Shown: one piece after another, positions 1 to 9,379 of the stretch
Layout of the letters: every line of letters begins with the position of its first letter
How positions within the stretch are numbered: position 1 is the stretch's first letter
NCBI GenBank assembly: GCA_964587525.1
Contig: CAZPLZ010000009.1
Location: forward strand, 1 to 32,871
Source of the DNA: CAZPLZ01 sp964587525
GTDB taxonomy: Bacteria; Oederibacteriota; CAKKQC01
Length of the DNA: 32,871 nucleotides
Direction of reading: 5' to 3'
The notes under the pieces: generated by a model
The model's database searches: none
What the model was told of the DNA's origin: nothing
Seen by the model: only the letters and a program-made list of their open reading frames with translations
Program-made: the position numbers and the translations under genes

Positions 1-216
1 TTGCCCAAAGACATTAAAGCCAGGATGTCTAAAGCACTCAATCTGTACCAGGCTAATCAGCAACATCCTTCTCCCGTGGTCAAGAAAGTTGGAGGCACCC
101 CCCATATCTGGGAAATGCGAATCACCGACAGTTATCGCATCACGTTTCGGATTATTGAGCGAGAGGCGATCCTGTTGCGCCACGTTGGCACCCACGATGT
201 TCTTCGCCGTCCGTAA
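1..216 (+). CDS. RelE/HigB-like toxin, 5' partial
   Basis: The 71 visible residues match the second half of RelE/ParE-superfamily toxins. They show a glycine and a tryptophan before a conserved arginine (HIWEMRI, residues 35-41), the strand YRITFRI, and the closing histidine-rich strand LLRHVGTHDVL. Such proteins are ribosome-dependent mRNA interferases or gyrase inhibitors normally paired with a small antitoxin. The frame is open at the first base of the window, so the TTG there need not be the start, and the N-terminus and any upstream antitoxin lie outside. No antitoxin follows: a large membrane protein begins 6 bases after the stop. The gene looks less GC-rich than what follows. Subfamily cannot be set from this fragment. 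Confidence 0.75.
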   Translation: MPKDIKARMSKALNLYQANQQHPSPVVKKVGGTPHIWEMRITDSYRITFRIIEREAILLRHVGTHDVLRRP

Positions 217-222
217 TCAGCT

Positions 223-2196
223 ATGATGTCCTCACCCCTCACCGCCCGGGCGATCTGCCTGGGGATGTTCTCCTCCATCATCGTCAACCTGGTGATGGCC
301 TACAACGACTACTACCTCTACAACAGCCTGCTGGTCGGCAACCACTTCCCCGTCATCTCCCTCGTTATCGTGGTGCTGCTGGTGATGGCGGGCAACACGG
401 CCGCGAAGCGCTGGTTCGGCGTGGACGGGCTTTCCAGCGGCGAGATCCTGCTCATTTGGAGCATGCTCGGCGTGGCCGGAGGGATCGGCGCCGCCGGCAT
501 CATGCGCTACTTCCCCTCCTGGGTTGTGGCCCCGACCTACTACGCCACCGCGGCCAACGAGCAAGACATCTACATCATGAAGTTCCTTCCGGAGTGGATG
601 CTGGTCAGCAAGGATCCGGACAGCAACGCGGTCAAGTGGTTCATGGAGGGATTGCCGGCTGGCGAGCGGATCCCCTGGGGCGAGTGGGTGATGCCGATGG
701 CCACCTGGTTCACGTTCACCCTCCTGATGTTCGGCTCCAACTTTGCGTTGGTGTCGGTCTTCTTCCAGCAGTGGTCGGTGCGGGAGCGCCTGATCTTCCC
801 GCTGGTGCACCTGCCCCTGGAGCTGTCGCGCGAGGCGCCGAAGGGGAAATTGCTCAACGAGTTTTTGAGCAACCGGCTGACCTGGATCGGGGTGGCGATC
901 CCGTGCCTCATCTGGGGCATCAACGGCCTGGAGACGTACTTCCCCGGGGTGCCGCAGATCCCGGTGGCCTGGCCCACCTGGGGGTTCTTCGCGGACCGGC
1001 CCTGGAATCAGTTCAATATGAACTGGGCCAACTTGTATTTCTCGGTGGTGGGGCTCACGTTCTTGCTCACGACCGAGATCGCGTTTTCCCTGTGGTTCTT
1101 CTTTTTCCTTTACAAGCTGAGCTTCGTGTACATCGCCTGGCTGGGCTCGGCCGCGGGGTTCTGGGGGAACTGGGGAGGCCGGGTCTCGACGTTCGAGACC
1201 AGCGGGTGCATGATCGCCATCGCGGTCTTCCTGTTCTGGACGGCCCGCAAGGGTTTGCGGGAGTGGTTCCTGCGGGCCCTCGCCGGCCAGAGGGACGAGG
1301 CGCAGGACCCGCTGTCTCCCCGGCTGGCGCTCGGCTTGATCCTGGCCGGGCTGCTGGGCATGATCGCCTGGTTCCTCTTTGCTGGGGCCTCCTGGTGGGG
1401 GTCCATCCTGGGGGTGCTTATCTTTTTGGTTGTGATCCTGGTGCTCACGCGCCTGATCGCGGAGGCGGGCTTGATGTTTGTCCAGAGCAACGTGGTCGCT
1501 TACGATGTGTTAGCGGGGCTCTTCCCGCCGGCCTGGTTCAGCGGGTTCACCCTTAACAGCTTGATGATGCAAAAGGCGATTCTCATGAACGACACGCGAG
1601 AGATTTTCATGCCGTTCGTCATGAACGGGCTGAAGGCGTGTACGCTGGTAAGGATGCATATGGGGAAAGTTCTCGGCGTGCTCGCGCTCACCGCCGTGGT
1701 CGCCCTGGGCATCTCGGCGTACGGCCGGATCTCAACGTACTACAAGTACGGGGGGGTGAACATGGACCAGTGGGCGAACGTGTGGTCTCCGCACTGGTTC
1801 CTGGAGGGGGTGGCGAAGTACCAGAAGGATCCGCCGAATTATGATTACGTGAAAATTGGGGATAAAGACGTCTTGCCGGTGAATGCCGCGCACATGCTGG
1901 TGGGCGGCGCGCTGACCGCGGGGATGCTGGTCATGCGGGCCAAATTCCTCTGGTGGCCGCTGCACCCTTTCGGGCTGGTCATGTGCGGGACCTGGGCGAT
2001 GAGCGTGATCTGGTTCTCAATTTTCATCGGGTGGGCGGCCAAAGTTTCCATCATGACGTTTGGCGGCGCGTCGGTGTACCGGAAGACCCTGCCGCTGTTC
2101 CTGGGATTCGTCCTGGGTGAATCGCTGATTTCGGCGTTCTGGATGTTGCTGGGGATGATCACGGGCACCCCCGGCCTGCACGTGCTGCCGAATTGA
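223..2196 (+). CDS. DUF6785/DUF6784-type multi-spanning membrane protein (OPT-like)
   Basis: This 657-residue protein has about a dozen hydrophobic segments and no signal peptide. It begins with a short cytosolic stretch and TM1 near residues 8-30. The conserved-looking segment LSSGEILLIWSMLG (about 72-85) and the soluble loop rich in W and P at about 240-270 fit the ~650-residue integral membrane family annotated DUF6785 (N-terminal) and DUF6784 (C-terminal), which is distantly like oligopeptide transporters. Substrate is unknown; peptide transport is inference from the OPT resemblance and the peptidase-like neighbour. Tandem ATGs open the gene (223 and 226); either could be used. The stop is followed after one base by the start of the next gene, so the two are surely co-transcribed. 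A related-looking transporter sits on the other side of that gene. Confidence 0.85.
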   Translation: MMSSPLTARAICLGMFSSIIVNLVMAYNDYYLYNSLLVGNHFPVISLVIVVLLVMAGNTAAKRWFGVDGLSSGEILLIWSMLGVAGGIGAAGIMRYFPSWVVAPTYYATAANEQDIYIMKFLPEWMLVSKDPDSNAVKWFMEGLPAGERIPWGEWVMPMATWFTFTLLMFGSNFALVSVFFQQWSVRERLIFPLVHLPLELSREAPKGKLLNEFLSNRLTWIGVAIPCLIWGINGLETYFPGVPQIPVAWPTWGFFADRPWNQFNMNWANLYFSVVGLTFLLTTEIAFSLWFFFFLYKLSFVYIAWLGSAAGFWGNWGGRVSTFETSGCMIAIAVFLFWTARKGLREWFLRALAGQRDEAQDPLSPRLALGLILAGLLGMIAWFLFAGASWWGSILGVLIFLVVILVLTRLIAEAGLMFVQSNVVAYDVLAGLFPPAWFSGFTLNSLMMQKAILMNDTREIFMPFVMNGLKACTLVRMHMGKVLGVLALTAVVALGISAYGRISTYYKYGGVNMDQWANVWSPHWFLEGVAKYQKDPPNYDYVKIGDKDVLPVNAAHMLVGGALTAGMLVMRAKFLWWPLHPFGLVMCGTWAMSVIWFSIFIGWAAKVSIMTFGGASVYRKTLPLFLGFVLGESLISAFWMLLGMITGTPGLHVLPN

Positions 2197-2197
2197 G

Positions 2198-5100
2198 ATG
2201 AGGAAAGAGGCGCCTGCTCCCCTCCCCATGCCGCCGCGCGACCCTTCAGCGATGTGGTGGTGGATTGGCACCGCGCTCACCATCATTGCTTCCTTGGTCT
2301 TCTTCCATTACTGGGCCAAACCCTACCTCAACGTTGAATCCGAGGGCGAGGTCCAGATTCCGCCGGAGCGTGCCGCCGAGGTGACCGCGCTCGTCAGCCA
2401 AGCGCGGCTGACGCGCACCGTGCGCACGCTGGCTGGATTCGGAACCCGGCTCACGGGCTCCGCAGGCGCCGATACTGCGGCGGACTATCTCGCCGCCGAA
2501 CTCAAGTCCATCCTGGGTGCAGCCTCCGTGACGGAAGAGACATTCGAGGTGGACAACCCCTTCGACCTCGGAACCCAGATGCAGGTGGGGGAAACGCGCT
2601 TCCGGGTCCATCCGTTCTGGGATCCCGTATCAGGAACCTATCAGTTGCCTCCCGGTGGCAAGGCTCTTGGCCCTGCTATCCGGGCGCGGTTCAAGGAGCT
2701 CTACGGGGGTAGTCGCCGCCTCAGGGGTGCAGCAGCCACCTTGGATGTGCCGCAACCCGAGGAGCTGCGCCGTCTCGTGCTGGCCGCGTGGCGGCAAGAC
2801 GCGTTCAATGTCAAACTGCAAAATCCCATCACCCACACTGAGCGCGCGGTCCTCGAGAAGCCGCAACACGACTCCCTCTCCTCCGAGGACCGCCGCATCC
2901 TGAGTGTTCTCTTGGGCAAGCATCAGGCCCGGCTCGCGGATTTCCTGTTTGACCGCATCAAGGCGGGAGGGGCCCGGAGTGTGTTGTTCATCGAGCCGAA
3001 GTCGGACCCGCCATTCCGGATCGCCCCCCGCTCGTTTGCCAATCGTCTGCTCAAGCATTCCTCGCCGCTGCCACGGTATCTCGTGCCATGGCGGTACGAG
3101 AAGCTCCTGGCGGGAGGGGCCACCGTTCGTGTCCGTCAGATCCGGTCCCTGCTGACGCTGGAAGGGTCGGGGGAGTCCATCCGGATCTACCCCCTGTGGC
3201 CTAACCTCGTGCGCACAGCCTCGACCCCGCGTGCGGGGCTGCGCGGCCACCTGATCTGGGCAGGCCAGGGTTCCCTGGAGGAGGTGAAGGGAAAAAAGCT
3301 GGACGGCGCCATTGCGCTGGTGGACTTCAACAGTGGGTACCAGTGGATGGGTCTGACCGATTTCGGAGCGAAGGCCATCCTGTTCGCCGAACCGCGCACG
3401 ATCATGCGCGGGGAGTCGGAGAACAAGTACCTCACCCTGCCTGCCGATATCCCCCGGTACTGGGTGCCGCGCGCCCAGGCTGAGCGGCTGAAGGGGATGG
3501 AGGGACAGATCGTCAGGGTGGATGCCCAGATCGTGTGGGAGCGCCGGACGGGGCGGACCATCATTGGCCGCCTGCCTGGCACGCGGCCAGATGCGGACGA
3601 GGAGCCCGTGATCATCCAGGCGTATTACGACTCCGTGTCGGTCGTCCCCGACATCGCCCCCGGCGGGGAGCAGGCCTGTAGCGCCGCCGCCATGCTGGAG
3701 CTGGCTCGAATCTTGAAACGTTATCCCCTCAAGAAAACCGTGTTCTTCGTGCTGAATGCCGGCCACTGCCAGAACATGAAAGGCTGGACCGAGTGGTTGC
3801 ACCGGCACTACATCACTTTGGAGGAGAAGAACAAAAAGAAGAAGGTTGATCCAGAGTACATCAAACCGGCCTTCGTCGTGCATCTGGACCTGACCACCCG
3901 GACCCGCCGCCTGGCGGTGTTTTACAAGGGGCACCGGATGAATCACAACGAGAGCCCCATCCGCCGGGTGTATTCGACATTTGGAAAAATTCATGCGGCG
4001 GCAGGTGGGGCGGCCGCCAAGGCCCTGGGCTATGGCGAGAAATTCATGGTGGACGCCATCAACGCGGTGTCAGGCCGGACCTGGGACTCCTACATCCCCG
4101 GGCGCTTCACCCTGGCGCAGGAGATCACCCTCAACGCTGGGCTGTACGGGGTGGCGTACGTGACGCCCGACGACGAGCGGGCTTGGGTGGACACCCCGCA
4201 GGACCGGCCCGAGCTCATGGACTTCGAGTCTCTCTTCCGGCAGACCCGGGTGATGGCGGCCACGCTGCCCAATGTCCTGAACGTGGGTGCCGCCTTCGGC
4301 AGCTCCCAGGTCAAGAATTACTGGACCTCGCTGAAAGGCCGGGTGGTGGAATTCGACCCCAAGGTAGCTTTCCTCCCGGACCGAACCGTTTCGGGCGCCA
4401 TCGTGTGGATCCACAACTGGGAGCCCAACAAGAGCCTCAAGGGGGTGCGCGGCGACTGGTTCGTGCAGGCGCGCGGAGACCAAGAGCAGGGCGGGGCCAC
4501 ATTTGAGATTCACGGGCTGGCGAACTCCGGCTGGCTCGCGTCCGGCTGGACGGCGCACGCGATCTGCGAGGCGTACGAGATGGACCCCATGGACGGGGAG
4601 ATCCGCTACGCCCCTGACCGGGGCCCGCAGGGCTCGCAGAACTACAAACTCGAGACTGACATGAACGAGAAGATGAAGGACTTGATGCTCGTGGTCTTCC
4701 CGTGCCGGCCGCTGCACCTGTTCGACCTCGTGGATCCGCTCCGGTACGAGCGGTTCGACCGCATGACCATGCTGGACGCCGCCACGGACAGCCCGCCGCC
4801 GGTTTTTGGCCAGACCCTGCCGGAGCCGGGCTGGTATGTCTCGTACGTGGAGCCGCTGGGAATTGGCTTTGCCCGGGAGGGGACGAACGCCAAATTCACG
4901 TTCGCCGTCTCGGCCCTGGGGAAGCGAGGGAAGCGCGCCCTGCTGATCAACGCCACGGATGAGGAGCCCGAAGGGATCGGCTATCCGGTCGGTGATCCTG
5001 ACCGGCTCAACTTCACTGCCTTGCACATCGCTCAAGATATGTCCCGGCTCAATAACTACCGCATCGGGAAACTCAAGCGGCATGGCATCGTCAACCATCA

Positions 5101-7369
5101 CCTGGAAAAGCTGAACCAGCTTACGGCTGACCGTCTCATGGCGGCCAAGGCGGCGCTGGCGAACCTGGACTACCGCAAGGCGGCCGCGGAGGCCCGGGCC
5201 GCCTGGGGGCTGGCGGCCCGGGTGTATCCGGACGTGGAGCTCATGGCCAAAGACGTGATCTATAGCGCCATGCTCTATCTCGCGCTGCTGATCCCCTTTG
5301 CGTTTCTAGCGGAGCGCCTCCTGTTCGCGTTCCCGAACGTGACTCAGCAGGTGGGCGGCGCCCTGGGCATCTTCCTGGCGATGTTCCTCGCGCTGCGCGT
5401 GGTGCATCCCGCCTTCCAGATTGCGCTCACCCCGATCATGCTCCTCCTGGCGTTCATCGTCATTGCCTTGGCAGTCATCGTGATCGGGATGGTCTTCTCC
5501 CGGTTTTTCAATTTCATGCGCGAGGAGCGCGAGTCCACCATGGGCGTGCATCAGGCCGAGGTGTCACAGCTCAGCGTGGGCCTGGCCGCGTTCGCGATCG
5601 GCGTCTCCAACATGCGCAAGCGCGTGCTGCGCACCACGCTCACCTGTATCACCCTGGTGGCGCTGACCTTCGCGGTGCTCTCGCTCACGTCTGTGCTGAC
5701 GGTGGTCAAGCAGCGCAAGTACTCCATCGGCAAGCCCGCGGCGTATGAGGGCCTGCTCTTCCGCTCCACGCGGTGGGGACCGCTGAGCGAGCCGGCGTTT
5801 AAAAATTTAGAGGTGGAGCTGGGCGATGTGGCCAAGCCGGTGCCGCGGTCCTGGTTCGTGGAATACAGGTCAGACCGGCAGGCCGCCGTGGAGATCGCCC
5901 ACGGGGATACCGCTCGGGTCACCGCGGTGGCGGCACTGGGCCTGACTGCCCGGGAGCGATACGTGACCGGGGCCCACAAAACGCTCGTGGCGGGCCGGTG
6001 GCTTAAACCTGGGGAGACCCGCGTCTGCCTGCTGCCGCGCAAGCTGGCTTCGACACTCTTCATCGGGCCGGCCGACATGGGCCGTGCGCAGGTGGTGATC
6101 TTCGGGGTGCCGTTCACCGTGCAGGGGCTCTTCGACCCCAAAAAGCTGAGCGCCATCCGGGATCTGGACGACGAGGCGATCATGCCGGTGAACTTCGAAG
6201 CCACGGAGAAACGCAGGCAGACAGATAACCTCGTCCTCCACCAGGAAGGTCTGCTGCCGCAGCGCTACGACCACCACGACGCCAGCCAGCTCGTCATCCT
6301 GCCGCACGATGACCTCATGCGGCTGGGCGGCCGGCTGGCATCCATCGCCGTTCCCTTCAAGGACCCGGAGAGCCTGGAGGGCGCCATCAAGGGGCTGCTC
6401 TCCCGGTTAGGGTTGCTCGTGTACGTGGGGAAGGAGAAAAAGACGTACGCCTACAGCGCCATTGGTGGCACCACAACCGGCGGCCTGAACTTCCTCCTGG
6501 TTCCCGTTCTGGTGGCGGCGCTCATCGTGTTTTCCACCATGCTGGGGGCGGTGCAGGAGCGCACCCGCGAGATCGGGGTGTTCTCGGCGGTGGGGCTGGC
6601 GCCCAACCACGTGGCCATCCTGTTCTTCGCCGAGGCGTGCGTGTATGCCCTCCTGGGAGCGGTGGTGGGCTACCTGCTGGGGCAGACCTTCTCGCACCTG
6701 ATCGTGAAGGGGATCGTCTTGCAGGGGCTGAACGTGAACTATTCCTCCGGCGCAGCCGTGCTGGCCGTGGTGGTCGTCATGGCGGTGGTCCTGCTTTCCA
6801 CTATTTACCCGGCTCGGCTGGCCGCCCGGCTGGCGCGCCCCTCACAGCTCACGGGATTCGACCTGCCGCCGCTCGTGGGCGATCAGGTGCACCTGGATCT
6901 GCCCTTTTCCTTCAACGCCCGGGATGCCCAGGCCATCTGTGCCTTCCTGGCTGAGCATTTTGAGGCGCACGCAGAAGCTTCGGCGGGGGAGTTTTCGGCA
7001 GGGGACATCCGGCTGGCCGAGGAGACGGATAAGCGCCGCAGGCCAACCCCGTCAGCCCGGCGTCGTGGTCTCACGGGGCCAACGTGGCATCTTTCGGTCC
7101 GAGTCTGGCTCGCGCCGTATGATTTCGGGGTGAGCCAAGATATGTTGTTCCAGGTCCGGGAAGGGGGCGGCGACGAATCTTCCGCCCGCCTGACCATCAC
7201 CCGGCTCTCCGGCGACGAGGCGTCCTGGCGCCGGGTGAACGCGCGGTTCCTGAAGGGGGTCCGCAAGCAATTCCTGATCTGGCGCGCTCTGGGTGAGCCC
7301 GCCCGCCTCCGCTACCAGCGCCAAGCCAAAAAAATGCTCACCACCATCTCCCTCTCCCCTAATGCCTGA
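2198..7369 (+). CDS. M28-peptidase-like domain fused to MacB/FtsX-type ABC permease
   Basis: This is a 1723-residue fusion. Residues 19-40 form an N-terminal membrane anchor. A large extracytoplasmic part follows, with an M28-like core at about 450-690. Three hydrophobic segments lie near 1025-1120, then a complete MacB/FtsX permease: TM1 about 1147-1170, a periplasmic stretch of about 260 residues, and TMs near 1432-1452, 1476-1500 and 1516-1540, with the family motif ERTREIG and the closing YPARLAARLARP. A soluble tail of about 170 residues ends it. The M28 core aligns over AYYDSVS (canonical HxD), GGEQ (canonical DxN) and AGHCQ (canonical AEE). Thus the zinc ligand His is Y476, the bridging Asp is E491, the Glu-Glu pair is H523-C524, and the last His appears to be D665; D564 is kept. 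Classical aminopeptidase activity is therefore doubtful. The next gene overlaps its end by 8 bases. Confidence 0.85.
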   Translation: MRKEAPAPLPMPPRDPSAMWWWIGTALTIIASLVFFHYWAKPYLNVESEGEVQIPPERAAEVTALVSQARLTRTVRTLAGFGTRLTGSAGADTAADYLAAELKSILGAASVTEETFEVDNPFDLGTQMQVGETRFRVHPFWDPVSGTYQLPPGGKALGPAIRARFKELYGGSRRLRGAAATLDVPQPEELRRLVLAAWRQDAFNVKLQNPITHTERAVLEKPQHDSLSSEDRRILSVLLGKHQARLADFLFDRIKAGGARSVLFIEPKSDPPFRIAPRSFANRLLKHSSPLPRYLVPWRYEKLLAGGATVRVRQIRSLLTLEGSGESIRIYPLWPNLVRTASTPRAGLRGHLIWAGQGSLEEVKGKKLDGAIALVDFNSGYQWMGLTDFGAKAILFAEPRTIMRGESENKYLTLPADIPRYWVPRAQAERLKGMEGQIVRVDAQIVWERRTGRTIIGRLPGTRPDADEEPVIIQAYYDSVSVVPDIAPGGEQACSAAAMLELARILKRYPLKKTVFFVLNAGHCQNMKGWTEWLHRHYITLEEKNKKKKVDPEYIKPAFVVHLDLTTRTRRLAVFYKGHRMNHNESPIRRVYSTFGKIHAAAGGAAAKALGYGEKFMVDAINAVSGRTWDSYIPGRFTLAQEITLNAGLYGVAYVTPDDERAWVDTPQDRPELMDFESLFRQTRVMAATLPNVLNVGAAFGSSQVKNYWTSLKGRVVEFDPKVAFLPDRTVSGAIVWIHNWEPNKSLKGVRGDWFVQARGDQEQGGATFEIHGLANSGWLASGWTAHAICEAYEMDPMDGEIRYAPDRGPQGSQNYKLETDMNEKMKDLMLVVFPCRPLHLFDLVDPLRYERFDRMTMLDAATDSPPPVFGQTLPEPGWYVSYVEPLGIGFAREGTNAKFTFAVSALGKRGKRALLINATDEEPEGIGYPVGDPDRLNFTALHIAQDMSRLNNYRIGKLKRHGIVNHHLEKLNQLTADRLMAAKAALANLDYRKAAAEARAAWGLAARVYPDVELMAKDVIYSAMLYLALLIPFAFLAERLLFAFPNVTQQVGGALGIFLAMFLALRVVHPAFQIALTPIMLLLAFIVIALAVIVIGMVFSRFFNFMREERESTMGVHQAEVSQLSVGLAAFAIGVSNMRKRVLRTTLTCITLVALTFAVLSLTSVLTVVKQRKYSIGKPAAYEGLLFRSTRWGPLSEPAFKNLEVELGDVAKPVPRSWFVEYRSDRQAAVEIAHGDTARVTAVAALGLTARERYVTGAHKTLVAGRWLKPGETRVCLLPRKLASTLFIGPADMGRAQVVIFGVPFTVQGLFDPKKLSAIRDLDDEAIMPVNFEATEKRRQTDNLVLHQEGLLPQRYDHHDASQLVILPHDDLMRLGGRLASIAVPFKDPESLEGAIKGLLSRLGLLVYVGKEKKTYAYSAIGGTTTGGLNFLLVPVLVAALIVFSTMLGAVQERTREIGVFSAVGLAPNHVAILFFAEACVYALLGAVVGYLLGQTFSHLIVKGIVLQGLNVNYSSGAAVLAVVVVMAVVLLSTIYPARLAARLARPSQLTGFDLPPLVGDQVHLDLPFSFNARDAQAICAFLAEHFEAHAEASAGEFSAGDIRLAEETDKRRRPTPSARRRGLTGPTWHLSVRVWLAPYDFGVSQDMLFQVREGGGDESSARLTITRLSGDEASWRRVNARFLKGVRKQFLIWRALGEPARLRYQRQAKKMLTTISLSPNA

Positions 7370-9320
7370 ACCTGAATCCCAACAGTATTTAGACGGTTTC
7401 AACTGGAATACCGTCGTCGGCGCCTTCTTCGTGGGGATGGTGATGATGCCGGCCTCCATCTACATCTCCCTGTTCGCCGGCATGGGGCTCCAGAGTGCGG
7501 CTGAGTGGGTCACCATCATCCTGTTCGCGGAGCTGGCCCGCCGTTCGATCACCACCCTCAAGAAACAGGAAATGTACCTGCTGTATCACGTGGCGGCGGG
7601 GGTGACCGGCGGCGGCGTCTTCTCCGGGTTGATCATGCACCAGTATTTGCGGCAGTCCCGCGAGGCCGCGGCGTTTGGCGTGCCGCAGAACATGCCGGAC
7701 TGGGCTGCGCCGGCGGCGGACTCCGTGGGCATCCTGTCCCGCCAGCTCTGGCACTCGGACTGGTGGCCCGCCATCGCGCTGATCCTGGTCGGACAGATCC
7801 TCATCCGGCTCAACTGGTTTGGTCTGGGTTACGTGCTGTTTCGGATGACCTCGGACGTGGAGCGGCTTCCGTTCCCGCTGTCGATCATCGCGGCGGAGGG
7901 AGCCACGGCGCTCGCCGAGTCGCCTGAGAAGAAGGAGAGCTGGCGCTGGCGGCTCTTCTCGATGGGCAGCATGGTCGGGATAGGCTTCGCCATCTTCTAC
8001 ATCGGATTGCCGGCGATCACCGGCATGGTCTTCACCAAACCCATCGTCCTGTTCCCGATCCCGTGGGCGGACTTCACCGTCGCGACCTCGAACATCCTTC
8101 CGGCTGCGCCCATGAACATGTCCTTCGAGTTGGGTACCGTGATGGTGGGGATGATCATTCCGTTCTGGGCCGTGATCGGGACGTTTTCCACCATGGTGCT
8201 GTCCTCGATCCTCGGCAACCCGATCCTCCAGTCGCTTGGCCTGCTTCCCACCTGGAAGCCGGGGATGGGCCTTATCGCGACCCAGTTGGCCACCCGGTTC
8301 GATTTCTACCTGAGCATCTCGATCGGCGTCGGACTGGCGGTGGCGGGCGTGGGTTTCTATCACCTCACCAAGGTGCTGCGGTCGCGCAAAAAAGGCGAGG
8401 GCGGGAAAGGTGCGTCGGAAATTGATGTGCTGATGGGCAAGGAAGGCACCCTCTTCGTGGGGAGCGCCGGACTGGGGCGCGGGTCATGGACCCNNNNNNN
8501 NNNCCTGGCGATGTTCCTGATCTCCACCGTCGCTTATATCGTGGTCTGCCACTGGCTGGTGCCGGCATTCCCGCTGTCGTTCCTGATCATCTACGGGTTC
8601 ATCTGGACGCCGCTCACCTCCTATGTCTCGGCGCGCATGATCGGGCTCACCGGCAATCCGGTGGCCTTCCCCTTCGTGCGTGAGGGATCGTTCATGCTGA
8701 GCGGGTACAAGGGTGTGGACATCTGGTTTGCGCCGATCCCGATGCACGACTACGGCATGGTCACCGCGCTGTTCAAGCAGCTTGAGCTGACGAGGACCAA
8801 GTTCACCTCCATCGTGAAGGCCGAGCTGCTCATGATGCCCATCAACATCGTGTTCAGCTTCGTGTTCTGGGCTTTCTTCTGGTATCTCACGGCGATTCCT
8901 TCCTCGGTGTATCCGTTCGTGGACAAGATCTGGCCGTTCGAGGCCATCAACCGGAGTCTGATTATGACCGCCACCATGGAGGGTCGCCAGTGGCTGCTGG
9001 AGTCGCTCAACGGTTGGCGGATCGCGGCTGGGTTCGCGGGCGGCATCGGGATGTATATGCTCGTCGCCGCGATGAAGTGGCCGGTCTTCCTGTTCTACGG
9101 CGGCTCAGGCGGGATCGGTGTCGATCCAGCCGGCCCGGTGCTCTTATTGATCGGGGCGCTGCTGGGCCGGTTCTATTTCGCGAGAAAGCTGGGGAAAGAG
9201 CTCTGGTTCAGGTATGTGCCGGTGCTGACCGCGGGATTCTTTTGTGGAGCTGGCCTGGTCGGCATGCTGGTGGTCGGCCTCACCATCGTCACGAACTCTG
9301 TCGTCACCAAACTGTTCTGA
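7362..9320 (+). CDS. OPT-like oligopeptide transporter homologue (DUF6785 group), interrupted by an assembly gap
   Basis: About 652 residues with a dozen or more membrane segments. The first, NTVVGAFFVGMV, runs into SIYISLFAGMG, which resembles the first helix and loop of oligopeptide (OPT) transporters. I place the start at the ATG overlapping the upstream stop by 8 bases; the frame stays open further upstream, but those residues (SPPASATSAK and on) look non-native. Ten N bases fall in the loop before the membrane segment LAMFLIST, near residue 380. The frame is the same on both sides, so the loss is zero or a multiple of three if the gap is real-sized. It is probably a distant paralogue of the transporter that opens the operon, so the fused peptidase-like permease is flanked by two such proteins. 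Substrate unknown. Confidence 0.82.
   Translation: MPEPESQQYLDGFNWNTVVGAFFVGMVMMPASIYISLFAGMGLQSAAEWVTIILFAELARRSITTLKKQEMYLLYHVAAGVTGGGVFSGLIMHQYLRQSREAAAFGVPQNMPDWAAPAADSVGILSRQLWHSDWWPAIALILVGQILIRLNWFGLGYVLFRMTSDVERLPFPLSIIAAEGATALAESPEKKESWRWRLFSMGSMVGIGFAIFYIGLPAITGMVFTKPIVLFPIPWADFTVATSNILPAAPMNMSFELGTVMVGMIIPFWAVIGTFSTMVLSSILGNPILQSLGLLPTWKPGMGLIATQLATRFDFYLSISIGVGLAVAGVGFYHLTKVLRSRKKGEGGKGASEIDVLMGKEGTLFVGSAGLGRGSWTXXXXLAMFLISTVAYIVVCHWLVPAFPLSFLIIYGFIWTPLTSYVSARMIGLTGNPVAFPFVREGSFMLSGYKGVDIWFAPIPMHDYGMVTALFKQLELTRTKFTSIVKAELLMMPINIVFSFVFWAFFWYLTAIPSSVYPFVDKIWPFEAINRSLIMTATMEGRQWLLESLNGWRIAAGFAGGIGMYMLVAAMKWPVFLFYGGSGGIGVDPAGPVLLLIGALLGRFYFARKLGKELWFRYVPVLTAGFFCGAGLVGMLVVGLTIVTNSVVTKLF
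8494..8503. other. Assembly gap (10 N)
   Basis: Ten undetermined bases lie inside the OPT-like gene. Translation on both sides is in the same frame and continues the same membrane protein, so the missing sequence is likely short. Confidence 0.98.
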
Positions 9321-9336
9321 TGTTTCCTAATAGATT

Positions 9337-9375
9337 CCCTCTCCCCCTCCGGGGGAGAGGGTAGGGTGAGGGGGG
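9337..9375. repeat. REP-like palindromic element CCCTCTCCCCC-TCC-GGGGGAGAGGG with G-rich tail
   Basis: An 11-bp perfect inverted repeat (9337-9347 with 9351-9361, 3-base loop) is followed by TAGGGTGAGGGGGG. The composition matches the dispersed CCCTCTCCC...GGGAGAGGG...GGGTGAGGG elements common in intergenic regions of many bacteria. There is no T-run, so it is not an intrinsic terminator. Its G-rich tail ends four bases before the ATG of the PilZ-FtsX gene and so also serves as that gene's Shine-Dalgarno. A half-copy-like CCCTCTCCCC is present at 7350-7359, at another junction of the same operon. Confidence 0.7.
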
Positions 9376-9379
9376 CCTG

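Noticed and set aside
2630..3994. Reverse-strand open frame of 454 codons opposite the M28-like region
   Set aside because: Low-complexity composition, and the forward strand aligns to M28 throughout.
9337..9361. Hairpin after the OPT-like gene as an intrinsic terminator
   Set aside because: No T-run follows, it lies within an operon, and its sequence matches a dispersed repeat type.
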